Shown: in pieces, positions 32,600 through 40,115 of the stretch
Numbering within the stretch: position 1 is the stretch's first letter
How the letters are laid out: each line of letters opens with the position of its first letter
Assembly: GCA_016710165.1 (NCBI GenBank)
Contig: JADJLJ010000001.1
Location: 1,798,001 to 1,862,000 of the forward strand
DNA length: 64,000 nucleotides
Direction of reading: 5' to 3'
Origin: Chitinophagaceae bacterium
GTDB lineage: Bacteria > Bacteroidota > Bacteroidia > Chitinophagales > Chitinophagaceae
Notes under the pieces: model-generated
Seen by the model: only the letters and a program-made list of their open reading frames with translations
Databases searched by the model: none
Told to the model about the DNA's origin: nothing
Program-made: the position numbers and the translations under genes

Positions 32600-33186
32600 G
32601 GTCGTTTTTTATCTTTTTCCATTTCCACCACCCAAAGCCCTCTCACTTCAAAAGGGTACAGTTTTTTTATTTTTTCATACGTGGCGGACGTGATATCTGT
32701 GTCTTTATTCCCATGGCATTGCAGGCACATTGCATTTGTCAAGATCGGGTAGTATCCAACCATTTTCCCGTTCATGGCTGTCATCTTTGCTACAAGGCTG
32801 TCGCCTTTGTTCATCTTATCTTTAAGTACCCGGATATATGTCCGTTCATTTTCATTGGCCTGGTTGCGGGGATTCCTTGGTTTGTCAGTTACTCTTCTGA
32901 TACCGGCATTCAGTGAATGAGCCATGCTGTCAGTCAGGTGTATGGCCGTTGTGTTACAGAATTCAATGGCATATTCAGTCCCGGCTTTCTGAATGGCATT
33001 AACCAGGTTTTTTGCCAAAACAGATTGTGCCTGGGTTGCGGCATTTTTGCCTATCGCCCTGTAATCGTTTTCTGTTTTTCCGGTTTCGGCATCAACAGGA
33101 TGATCGGCACCCGAACCATTGCAGGCATGAATGAATGCTATCGATAAAAATAACACCCCAGCTATGACAAATGATTTTTGTTTCAT
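32596..33186 (-). CDS. DUF3365 (Tll0287-like) haem c lipoprotein
   Basis: The 196-residue protein starts at ATG 33186 with a lipoprotein signal (lipobox HAC, Cys22). It carries a Tll0287-like/DUF3365 domain with a haem c motif CLQCH in LTNAMCLQCHGNKD and a final PFEVRGLWVVE strand. Such proteins are periplasmic haem sensors or electron carriers. It is preceded by a near-perfect local palindrome and followed by the overlapping cupin gene. Confidence 0.88.
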   Translation of the reverse strand: MKQKSFVIAGVLFLSIAFIHACNGSGADHPVDAETGKTENDYRAIGKNAATQAQSVLAKNLVNAIQKAGTEYAIEFCNTTAIHLTDSMAHSLNAGIRRVTDKPRNPRNQANENERTYIRVLKDKMNKGDSLVAKMTAMNGKMVGYYPILTNAMCLQCHGNKDTDITSATYEKIKKLYPFEVRGLWVVEMEKDKKRP

Positions 33187-33203
33187 GGAGATTTGTTTCC
33201 GCA

Positions 33204-33248
33204 CAAATAAAGGTATTTTTATATACCCTGGTAAGTAACTTTTGTTGC
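33204..33248 (-). promoter_or_regulatory. Crp/Fnr-type palindrome and -7 element of DUF3365-cupin
   Basis: GTAAC-TTTT-GTTGC (33235-33248) has one mismatch to the palindrome. The minus strand TTTATTTG (33204-33211) fits the -7 consensus at 7 of 8 positions, 34 bp centre-to-centre. Confidence 0.65.
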
Positions 33249-33384
33249 ACAGCAAGATGATCCTGGTCAGTGAATTTCCAGTCAACCAATATTGTAAAGC
33301 CGGTCTTTATATAAATGGGATAAAAAAAAGCCGGGGTATAAACCACCAGCTGTGTATCAATATCAACAAACTGCTTTTCTTACG

Positions 33385-33771
33385 TTATTTACTCTTCACT
33401 TCTTCTGAAACCAGCAATTTCTCCTCTATTATTTTTTTGAAAACATGTTTTGGAAAGGCACCCGGCTGCATCATGGGTTCTCCGTTGGCATCTATAAAAA
33501 GTATAGTAGGTATGCTTTGAATTCCAAATACAGCGGATAATTCCTGCTCAATATCTGTATTCACTTTATAGATCACCACCCTGCCTTCATATTCCTTGGA
33601 AAGCTCTTCCAGCACCGGGGCCACCATTTTACAGGGGCCGCACCAGTCGGCATAAAAATCAATGATGGCTGGTAATGCTCCCTGGTATTCCCAGTCCTGC
33701 TTTGTATCGTAGTTAAACACTTTATCTTTAAAATCCTGCGTGGTCATTTGCATCGTTGCCATAATTGTCAT
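33385..33771 (-). CDS. Thioredoxin with N-terminal extension
   Basis: The protein is up to 128 residues long with WCGPCKMV (Cys44, Cys47 counted from the longest start) and the cis-proline loop SIPTILF. Starts at 33771, 33762, 33753 and 33747 are all in frame; given the predicted transcription start near 33777, the shorter ones are more likely. No signal peptide. Longer than the operon thioredoxin at 21459, with an NYDTKQDWEYQG lead-in typical of Bacteroidota thioredoxins. It probably reduces persulfides or disulfides in this regulon. Confidence 0.9.
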   Translation of the reverse strand: MTIMATMQMTTQDFKDKVFNYDTKQDWEYQGALPAIIDFYADWCGPCKMVAPVLEELSKEYEGRVVIYKVNTDIEQELSAVFGIQSIPTILFIDANGEPMMQPGAFPKHVFKKIIEEKLLVSEEVKSK

Positions 33772-33780
33772 TTATTTCTG

Positions 33781-33824
33781 TAAAGGTAATATAACCGTAA
33801 TACCTGCCAGGTAACTTATGTTAC
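33781..33824 (-). promoter_or_regulatory. Crp/Fnr-type palindrome and -7 element of thioredoxin gene
   Basis: GTAAC-TTAT-GTTAC (33811-33824) is a perfect palindrome. The minus strand TACCTTTA (33781-33788) fits the -7 consensus at 7 of 8 positions, exactly 33 bp centre-to-centre. Confidence 0.7.
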
Positions 33825-33920
33825 TTTTATACAGGTATTAACTGCGGCAGATGGTACGATATACAGCATTTTTTGAAAAGCTGGTTCCTGCATCCGGGTA
33901 CAAATTAAAGACCGAAGTAA

Positions 33921-33948
33921 AAAGAGGCAACCTTTCGGCTGCCTCTTT
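33921..33948 (-). terminator. Intrinsic terminator after persulfide dioxygenase gene 1
   Basis: On the minus strand a 12-bp stem (AAAGAGGCAGCC with GGTTGCCTCTTT, one G-U pair) encloses GAAA and is followed by T residues. The G-U pair exists only in the minus-strand RNA, which supports that direction of use. It lies 48 bp after the stop at 33996. Confidence 0.8.
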
Positions 33949-33995
33949 CTCTTTCTATGTTCCTTAACCCTTCAAAAAGTATACTGCAACTACAT

Positions 33996-35411
33996 TCATA
34001 CTTTCATCACTTTACTCTGGCACACATAATCCGTACGGGGAATAGCTGTATTACTGATCGCCTTGAAGCCTCCTTCAATTTCAGTAAAGTTATGATAGCC
34101 CCGTGCCTGCAAAACAGAGGCTGCGATCATGCTCCGGTATCCCCCGGCACAGTGTACAAAAAAGTGTTCGTTGGGATCAATATCATTTATCCACTCATTG
34201 ATATACGCCAGTGGTTTGTTGTAGGCGTCTTCCACGTGCTCTGCGGCATATTCCGACTCTTTTCTTATATCAATCACTTTATCCTGGCCTTGTCTGAAAC
34301 TTTTTTCAAACTGTTCTGCTGATATCCTGTCTACCACATCCACCTGTTTGCCTGAGTCGAGCCAGGATCTGAAACCACCCTTCAGGTGACCTACCAGGTT
34401 ATCAAAACCCACCCGGCTCATCCGGGTCACGGCCTCTTCTTCGTTCCCCTCTTCCGTTACCAGCAGGATCGGCTGGTTCACATCAGCGATCAGCGCCCCC
34501 ACCCAGGGAGCAAAATCGCCATTAAGCCCAATATTGATCGACTGGGGGATAAAGCCTTTATAAAAAATCCCGTTGTCCCTTGTGTCTATGATCAGCGCTC
34601 CTGTTGACTCTGCAGCCATTTCAAAAGCATCGGGGGTCAATGCCCTCAGCCCGTTGTTTAAAACATTCTCAAAACTTTCGTATCCTTTTTTATTCATGGC
34701 CACATTCATCCCGAAATATGCCGGGGGCGGCAGCAGGCCATCCGTCACTGCTTTGATGAATGATTCCTTATTGGGCTGGTTGAGGGCGTAATTCATTTTT
34801 TTCTGGTTGCCCAATGTGTCCACCGTTTCTTTCATCATGTTTTTACCACAGGCGCTTCCGGCTCCGTGTGCCGGGTAAACGATCACATCATCCGCAAGAG
34901 GCATGATCTTGTTGTTGAGGCTCTCATATAATAATCCGGCCAGTTCCTCCTGTGTCATGTGTGCGGCTTTTTGTGCCAGGTCGGGACGGCCCACATCGCC
35001 TAAAAACAATGTATCGCCACTGAATATGCAATGATCTTTCCCGTTCTCGTCCTTCAGCAAATACGTGGTGCTTTCCATCGTATGGCCCGGCGTGTGCAGT
35101 GCCTTGATGGTTATGTCGCCGATCCGGAACTCCTCATTGTCTTTTGCCAATACCGCATCAAATTCGGGATTGGCATTGGGACCATACACGATGCGTGCTC
35201 CTGTTTTTTTACTTAGGTCAACATGACCACTTACGAAGTCGGCATGAAAATGGGTCTCAAAAATGTATTTCAGTTTTACACCGTCCTTTTGCAACCTGTC
35301 GATATAAGGTTTTGTTTCACGAAGCGGATCAATGATGGCCGCTTCTCCATTGGATACGATGTAATAGGCACCTTGTGCCAGGCATCCGGTATAGATTTGT
35401 TCTATGTGCAT
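33996..35411 (-). CDS. Persulfide dioxygenase-like metallo-beta-lactamase fold fused to two rhodanese domains (copy 1)
   Basis: ETHE1-type enzymes oxidise persulfide sulfur to sulfite with one iron. In this 471-residue protein the iron ligands would be His54 (in HFHADF), His110 (HTPGH) and Asp133 (SGDTLF). The sixth position of the HxHxDH motif is Phe59, acceptable for a mono-iron enzyme. Residues about 260-355 form a rhodanese fold without an active cysteine; the C-terminal rhodanese (about 365-460) has the HCAGGYRS loop with its cysteine. ATG 35411 was chosen since it begins MHIEQIYTGC like copy 2; the longer frame runs into the regulatory palindrome. Confidence 0.9.
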   Translation of the reverse strand: MHIEQIYTGCLAQGAYYIVSNGEAAIIDPLRETKPYIDRLQKDGVKLKYIFETHFHADFVSGHVDLSKKTGARIVYGPNANPEFDAVLAKDNEEFRIGDITIKALHTPGHTMESTTYLLKDENGKDHCIFSGDTLFLGDVGRPDLAQKAAHMTQEELAGLLYESLNNKIMPLADDVIVYPAHGAGSACGKNMMKETVDTLGNQKKMNYALNQPNKESFIKAVTDGLLPPPAYFGMNVAMNKKGYESFENVLNNGLRALTPDAFEMAAESTGALIIDTRDNGIFYKGFIPQSINIGLNGDFAPWVGALIADVNQPILLVTEEGNEEEAVTRMSRVGFDNLVGHLKGGFRSWLDSGKQVDVVDRISAEQFEKSFRQGQDKVIDIRKESEYAAEHVEDAYNKPLAYINEWINDIDPNEHFFVHCAGGYRSMIAASVLQARGYHNFTEIEGGFKAISNTAIPRTDYVCQSKVMKV

Positions 35412-35430
35412 AGTTTTTGTTTTTATAGGG

Positions 35431-35475
35431 CAAAGTTGGGCATTTTTTTCCGGACCGTTTGGTAACATTTGTTGC
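35431..35475 (-). promoter_or_regulatory. Crp/Fnr-type palindrome and -7 element of persulfide dioxygenase 1
   Basis: GTAAC-ATTT-GTTGC (35462-35475) has one mismatch. The minus strand CAACTTTG (35431-35438) fits the -7 consensus at 7 of 8 positions, 34 bp centre-to-centre. The site adjoins the terminator of copy 2. Confidence 0.65.
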
Positions 35476-35480
35476 ATTTA

Positions 35481-35505
35481 AAAAGCCCCGGAACGGGTCC
35501 GGGGC
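35481..35505 (-). terminator. Intrinsic terminator after persulfide dioxygenase gene 2
   Basis: On the minus strand a GCCCCGGA/TCCGGGGC 8-bp stem with a 5-nt loop (35485-35505) is followed by TTTTTAAA. It lies 31 bp after the stop at 35537. Confidence 0.8.
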
Positions 35506-35536
35506 CAGTCACTAAACGTTCCTCTTTCTATCACTT

Positions 35537-36952
35537 TTATAACAAAGTTGTAGGACATACATACGCTGTTTTCGGGACATTTGTTTTTGCCATTTCACTG
35601 AAGCCCCCGCTCACATCTGCAAAATTATCCCAACCCCTTTGCTTCAATATGGATGCTGCTATCATGCTCCGGTAGCCTCCTGCGCAATGCAATACAAAGG
35701 ACCTGTCTTTTGGAAATTCGGCCAGGTGGCTGTTCAGCTGGTTCAGGGGTATATTCACCGCATCGATCACGTGCTCTGCATCGTACTCGCTTTTCTTACG
35801 GATATCAATTACCAGCGGCTTCTCCGTTTCATACAATGTTGCAAATTCTTCAGCGGTCATACGTTTAACAGACTCTGTTTCTTTGCCGGCTTTTTTCCAG
35901 GTTTCAAACCCGCCGTCCAGGTAACCCATTGTATTATCATAACCTACCCGCGACAAGCGGATAATGGACTCTTCTTCCCTTCCGGGATCGGTTACCAGTA
36001 ATATTTCCTGTTTCACATCGGGTATCATTTCACCCACCCATTGTGCAAAATTCCCGTCGATACCGATGTTGATGCTGTTGGGAATAAAGCCTTTTGCAAA
36101 ATCCGAAGCAGCCCTGGTATCCAGTATCAATGCCCTGGTCTCGTTGGCAACTATTTCAAATTCGGAAACGGCCATTGGCCTTTTTCCCCGTTGCATGATC
36201 GTATCCAGGCTTTCGTACCCCTTGATATTCATCAGCACATTCTGAGGGAAATAAACCGGTGGGGTGGTAAGACCGGTAAGCAGTTGCCGGATGAATTCCT
36301 CTTTCGTTAAAGAAGGATCCAGTGCATAGTTCACTTTTTTCTGGTGACCCAGTGTATCCGTGGTTTCCTTACTCATCATTTTACCACAGGCGCTTCCGGC
36401 ACCATGATTCGGGTAAACGATGAGGTCATCGCTCAGGGGCATGATCTTATTCCGGAGTGAATCATACAGGTGACCGGCCAGTTTTTCCTGGGTAAGGTCG
36501 GCGATCACGTGCTGGGCGAGGTCGGGCCTGCCTACATCGCCGATGAACAAGGTATCACCGGTAATGATCCCGTGTTCCTTTCCCTGCTCATCGATCAGCA
36601 GGTAGGTAGTGCTTTCCATGGTATGACCGGGAGTATGTATCACTTTAACCGAAGCGTTCCCTATTTTAAAAACCTGCCCGTCTTCAGCAACAATGGCCTC
36701 ATAAGCCGGTTTGGCGGTGGGGCCAAAAACGATCTTTGCCCCGGTCTTCTTCACCAGGTCTAAATGACCGCTTACAAAGTCGGCATGAAAATGTGTTTCA
36801 AAAACGTATTTGATCTTTGCATTGTCCTTCAGCGCCCGGTCAATATAAGGCTGCACTTCCCTGAGCGGATCAAAAATGGCAGCTTCGCCATTGCTTTCCA
36901 GGTAATAGGCTGCGTGTGCAATGCAGCCGGTATAGATCTGTTCTAGTCTCAT
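35537..36952 (-). CDS. Persulfide dioxygenase-like metallo-beta-lactamase fold fused to two rhodanese domains (copy 2)
   Basis: This 471-residue protein is a full-length paralogue of copy 1, encoded 125 bp upstream of it. It has the same HFHADFVSGH, HTPGHTMES and TGDTLFIGDVGRPDLAQ motifs, an inactive middle rhodanese and an active C-terminal rhodanese (HCAGGYRS). The two copies each have their own palindrome, promoter and terminator, so they are separate units and not an operon. Two copies may differ in substrate, such as glutathione-, protein- or low-molecular-weight-thiol persulfides. Confidence 0.9.
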   Translation of the reverse strand: MRLEQIYTGCIAHAAYYLESNGEAAIFDPLREVQPYIDRALKDNAKIKYVFETHFHADFVSGHLDLVKKTGAKIVFGPTAKPAYEAIVAEDGQVFKIGNASVKVIHTPGHTMESTTYLLIDEQGKEHGIITGDTLFIGDVGRPDLAQHVIADLTQEKLAGHLYDSLRNKIMPLSDDLIVYPNHGAGSACGKMMSKETTDTLGHQKKVNYALDPSLTKEEFIRQLLTGLTTPPVYFPQNVLMNIKGYESLDTIMQRGKRPMAVSEFEIVANETRALILDTRAASDFAKGFIPNSINIGIDGNFAQWVGEMIPDVKQEILLVTDPGREEESIIRLSRVGYDNTMGYLDGGFETWKKAGKETESVKRMTAEEFATLYETEKPLVIDIRKKSEYDAEHVIDAVNIPLNQLNSHLAEFPKDRSFVLHCAGGYRSMIAASILKQRGWDNFADVSGGFSEMAKTNVPKTAYVCPTTLL

Positions 36953-37087
36953 ATTTTTTAAATTTTTTTAGTGAATGATCATTACAATACAACTGATGGT
37001 TCGCAATTCCCCCAGGTTCAAGGACACCTTGCCCGGCAGGGCATCATTATGTTAATTTTCCTGGTCATGATTTATTGATATGTTTCA

Positions 37088-37132
37088 CAAAAATTCAAAA
37101 CAATCGGGTTTTGTAACAGTAACTATTGTTAC
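37088..37132 (-). promoter_or_regulatory. Crp/Fnr-type palindrome and -7 element of persulfide dioxygenase 2
   Basis: GTAAC-TATT-GTTAC (37119-37132) is a perfect palindrome. The minus strand AATTTTTG (37088-37095) fits the -7 consensus at 7 of 8 positions, 34 bp centre-to-centre. The leader to the start at 36952 would be about 130 nt, longer than at the other sites. Confidence 0.6.
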
Positions 37133-37173
37133 AATAGAACATGATCTTTGTCATGTTTTAAACTTTTTGGCAT

Positions 37174-37197
37174 AAAAAAGGCTGCCGGGGCAGCCTT
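37174..37197 (-). terminator. Intrinsic terminator after TauE/SafE gene
   Basis: On the minus strand AAGGCTGCC and GGCAGCCTT form a perfect 9-bp stem (37178-37197) followed by TTTTTA. It lies 24 bp after the stop at 37221. Confidence 0.85.
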
Positions 37198-37220
37198 GAA
37201 AAGATCAATTCTGTATTCTA

Positions 37221-38033
37221 TTAATGACCACCGGACGGGAAGAATATCTCCTTCACTATGATATAGATGCCCATAACAAGTACAAACCAGCCGAATCCTT
37301 TTTTTAGTTTATTGCCCGGTATTTTTTTAGAGAGGTATATGCCGATAAATATCCCCGCCACGGCAAATGCGGTAAAACTGCCCAGCAGTTTCCAGTCAAT
37401 GATCTCTTCTCCCTGCAGGTCGCCGATGAAACCGATCAGTGATTTGGCAGCAATGATGAATAAGGAGGTGCCCACCGCCAGTTTCATCGGCATGCGGGCA
37501 AGCAGTACCAGTGCCGGTATGATCAGGAATCCGCCGCCGGCTCCAACCAGCCCGGTGAGGATCCCCACAACCGTCCCTTCCAGTAAGATCATCGGGTAGT
37601 TATAGTGGAGCGCTGCGTTCTCATCCGGCTGGGGTTTCTTGCCGGACCGTATCATACTTATGGATGCCAGTATCATGACCACGGCAAATAATAACATCAG
37701 GGCAATGGCTTTTGTAATTACGAGTGAGCCTATTGAAAACAGTTCTTTGGGTATATGGGGTACCAGCCACATGCGGGTGGCATACACGGCTGCAATGGAA
37801 GGGATGCCAAAAATGAAAACGGTCTTGAAATCAACTTTTTTCTGCAGGGCATTCTGAATCCCGCCCACCAGCGCCGTGGACCCTACAATGAACAACGAAT
37901 ATGCTGTTGCCAGCACCGGGTTCACCCCCATCACATATACCAGGATGGGTACCGTTAAAATAGAGCCGCCACTGCCTATTAAACCCAATGATATGCCCAC
38001 TAAAGCTGCTAAAATATATCCCAGTATCTCCAA
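37221..38033 (-). CDS. TauE/SafE (TSUP) family anion exporter
   Basis: The 270-residue membrane protein has eight to nine helices in two related halves, beginning GISLGLIGSGGSILTVPILVYVMG and with the second half opening GILTGLVGAGGGFLIIPALVLLARM; this G-x-G-G repeat is the TSUP signature. Family members export sulfite, sulfoacetate or import thiosulfate-like anions. Placed among persulfide dioxygenases that make sulfite, sulfite export is the best guess. It has its own near-consensus palindrome and a terminator. Confidence 0.9.
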   Translation of the reverse strand: MEILGYILAALVGISLGLIGSGGSILTVPILVYVMGVNPVLATAYSLFIVGSTALVGGIQNALQKKVDFKTVFIFGIPSIAAVYATRMWLVPHIPKELFSIGSLVITKAIALMLLFAVVMILASISMIRSGKKPQPDENAALHYNYPMILLEGTVVGILTGLVGAGGGFLIIPALVLLARMPMKLAVGTSLFIIAAKSLIGFIGDLQGEEIIDWKLLGSFTAFAVAGIFIGIYLSKKIPGNKLKKGFGWFVLVMGIYIIVKEIFFPSGGH

Positions 38034-38055
38034 GATCGTTTTATTTAAAGTACCG

Positions 38056-38099
38056 CAAAGTTGTGATTGTTGAAATAAACGGACTGTTACAATAGTTAC
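38056..38099 (-). promoter_or_regulatory. Crp/Fnr-type palindrome and -7 element of TauE/SafE gene
   Basis: GTTAC-AATA-GTTAC (38086-38099) has one mismatch to the palindrome. The minus strand CAACTTTG (38056-38063) fits the -7 consensus at 7 of 8 positions, exactly 33 bp centre-to-centre. The site overlaps the stop codon of the preceding gene. Confidence 0.65.
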
Positions 38100-38785
38100 A
38101 ATTCATTTTGCTGCCTGTTTCCGTTGTTCCTGCGACTGTAATATATTCCCAGCACATATACTATCAGTAAAGGTATGGTGAGCAGGGCAGAAACAACTGT
38201 CAGGAACATCAGTACAAAATAGGAACTGTCGTGTGGGGTCGGGTCCCGTACGCCACCCATTAAATTGAATACCACCCGGTGCAGATTAAGTGCTGTTAAG
38301 ACCGAGATGATAAGGCAGATAGGCATTAATGTAACAGTAAGGATATTGCCATAGCTCAGCCGGGTAAACCGCCTTAAAAAATAATTCAGCAGCAAAAGCC
38401 GCCAGGCAGCCACGATGGCCAGGAACCAGACATTGATCTTATTTGCTGTACCGATGCTTACAAATTTCTCTACCGGAATGGTATACAGGATAGCCGGGAA
38501 GGAAGTGAGGCCAATGAATGTGACTACTGTAAAATAATCCCATTTATCCGCCGGGAATGGCTTAATGATGAGCCATATGAATGCTGCCAGTACAAAGATG
38601 TAGATTACAGACCCCAATCCCAGGTGCTGAAGCAGGCCTGCCCGTTCATCGTCCCAGTAGCGGCCCATCCCAACAATCCATGTGCCTGTGAGCCCCGCTG
38701 CAAAATGTCTTTTATCAAATTGCCCTATTTCTTCCCGGGTGATCCGGAAGGTTAAAAGCCTGAATATCGTTTTCCATACACGCAT
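38096..38785 (-). CDS. Multi-pass membrane protein of unknown function
   Basis: The 229-residue protein starts with a cytosolic MRVWKTIFRLLTFRITREEIGQF segment followed by six predicted membrane helices and a short polar tail. It contains no recognised catalytic motif. I know of similar uncharacterised Bacteroidota proteins but cannot name a family. Its end overlaps the operator of the TauE/SafE gene. Confidence 0.7.
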   Translation of the reverse strand: MRVWKTIFRLLTFRITREEIGQFDKRHFAAGLTGTWIVGMGRYWDDERAGLLQHLGLGSVIYIFVLAAFIWLIIKPFPADKWDYFTVVTFIGLTSFPAILYTIPVEKFVSIGTANKINVWFLAIVAAWRLLLLNYFLRRFTRLSYGNILTVTLMPICLIISVLTALNLHRVVFNLMGGVRDPTPHDSSYFVLMFLTVVSALLTIPLLIVYVLGIYYSRRNNGNRQQNEL

Positions 38786-38814
38786 ACCGGGTGTAAGGTA
38801 TTTTTTTACAGCAA

Positions 38815-38850
38815 ATAAAAAAAGCCCCTGACCTGTCTGTTCAGGGGCTT
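38815..38850 (-). terminator. Intrinsic terminator of tRNA-Arg
   Basis: AAGCCCCTGA (38822-38831) and TCAGGGGCTT (38841-38850) form a perfect 10-bp stem with a 9-nt loop; on the minus strand a run of seven T follows. It lies 8 bp after the tRNA 3' end. Confidence 0.85.
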
Positions 38851-38857
38851 TTAATGA

Positions 38858-38932
38858 TGGTGGCCTCGCCAGGAATCGAACCTGGATCTGGAGCTTCGGA
38901 AACTCTTATACTATCCATTGTACTACAAGGCC
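38858..38932 (-). tRNA. tRNA-Arg (anticodon CCG)
   Basis: The minus strand folds as a 75-nt tRNA: acceptor GGCCTTG pairs with CGAGGCC (one U-G pair), T arm CCAGG-TTCGATT-CCTGG, anticodon loop TTCCGAA with anticodon CCG reading CGG (Arg), variable loop AGAT, discriminator A and an encoded CCA end. The first anticodon-stem pair is an A-C mismatch. It is followed by a strong terminator and stands alone. Confidence 0.93.
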
Positions 38933-39044
38933 GGGGGCCGTAACTCGTTAATTAGTTAATCGGTGGGCAAATGAATTTTGCAAGCCCTATATTTATCAAA
39001 CTCTATCCCGGATTAACCAATTAACAGATAACGTATTAACATCA

Positions 39045-39635
39045 TCATTTTCCCAAATGCGTGAAATTACTTCCGAATATTTTTACCGCAATGGCCAGCA
39101 ATATTACGCCAAAAAATTTTCTGATTACCACCATGCCGTTCGGACCCAGCATTTTTTCTATCCATTTCAGGGAATGCAGGACCAGGTAAATGAAAATGCA
39201 GTTGATCAAAATGCTGATGAGAATATTAATATCGGCATAATTTGCCTTCAGGCTCATGATGGTGGTAAGCGTGCCCGAGCCGGCTATCAACGGAAATGCG
39301 ATCGGAACCACGCTGCCGCTTTTGGGGTTCCCGTCCGGCTTGAAGAACTCAATCCCCAGCACCATTTCCAGGCCGATGATAAAGATCACAATACTTCCTG
39401 CCACGGCAAAGGACTGCACATCCAGGCCAAGGATATTCAGGAACTGCTGGCCCACCAGCATGAACAATATCATCAATCCCCCCGAGGCAAGCGTGGCCTG
39501 CAGGGACCGGATCTCGCCTCCCATTTTAGCCCTCAATGCTGCCAGCACGGGTATATTACCCACCATGTCGATCACCGCAAAAAGGGTGAACGAAACGGTC
39601 AGTATCTCTTTTGCCGAGAGGTTATCGAATGTCAT
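39045..39635 (-). CDS. MarC-family integral membrane protein
   Basis: The 196-residue protein has six predicted helices with the MarC patterns FTLFAVIDMVGNIPVLAAL at the start and PIAFPLIAGSGTLTT in the middle. MarC-family function is unknown; the early link to multiple antibiotic resistance was not upheld. Single-gene unit. Confidence 0.9.
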   Translation of the reverse strand: MTFDNLSAKEILTVSFTLFAVIDMVGNIPVLAALRAKMGGEIRSLQATLASGGLMILFMLVGQQFLNILGLDVQSFAVAGSIVIFIIGLEMVLGIEFFKPDGNPKSGSVVPIAFPLIAGSGTLTTIMSLKANYADINILISILINCIFIYLVLHSLKWIEKMLGPNGMVVIRKFFGVILLAIAVKIFGSNFTHLGK

Positions 39636-39733
39636 CCTGTTTATTTGTGCAAAGATAATCAGCCTTGCGGTAATCCCCGTGGATCATCCTTTTTTGGGTA
39701 GTGCATCAGTTTGAAAATATTAAACTAAAATCC

Positions 39734-39798
39734 TGTCATGCTGAGCTTGTCGAAGCAAATTGTACTGCTAAATCGCCTTCGACAAGCTCAGGCTGACA
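39734..39798. repeat. Dispersed palindromic repeat
   Basis: Two 22-bp arms (39734-39755 and 39777-39798) are inverted copies of TGTCATGCTGAGCTTGTCGA plus AG, with two mismatches, around a 21-nt loop. Very similar palindromes occur widely between genes in Bacteroidota as I recall; only one copy is in this window. Confidence 0.75.
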
Positions 39799-39807
39799 TC
39801 TACTTTT

Positions 39808-40017
39808 TCAAACTGCTACACTACCCTTTTTTGAAAACAGCCGCTGCAGGCTCCGCAGGCAATGGATGCAAAGGCAATCGTCGTAACCGGCCTCTATATA
39901 TGCCCGTTCTTCTTCCGAGAGGCTAACCCCACTGCACTGGCATTGCGTGATGCTGCCGGGCTTACACTCAAATACTGTCTTACAACGGGGGCAATGCTTT
40001 TCTTCGTGTTTGCACAT
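39808..40017 (-). CDS. Cysteine-rich CWC-family small protein
   Basis: The 69-residue protein has the pattern HEEKHCPRCKTVFECKPG...CQCSGVSLSEEERAYI...DDCLCIHCLRSLQ, with eight cysteines in three pairs or clusters. This matches the 'cysteine-rich CWC' family, probably a zinc-binding protein. Function unknown. Confidence 0.85.
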   Translation of the reverse strand: MCKHEEKHCPRCKTVFECKPGSITQCQCSGVSLSEEERAYIEAGYDDCLCIHCLRSLQRLFSKKGSVAV

Positions 40018-40115
40018 TATACCGCAGTTTTAATCAGCAGGTAAGGCGGAAAGACGTCATGATCAAATCAAAGAAAAATAAATGATCCCGTCTTCCTGCC
40101 TTCCCGGCAATGAGA

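Noticed and set aside
40080..40112. ATGATC...GATCAT imperfect palindrome after btuB
   Set aside because: The arms are only six bases with a long unstructured loop, too weak to call a terminator.
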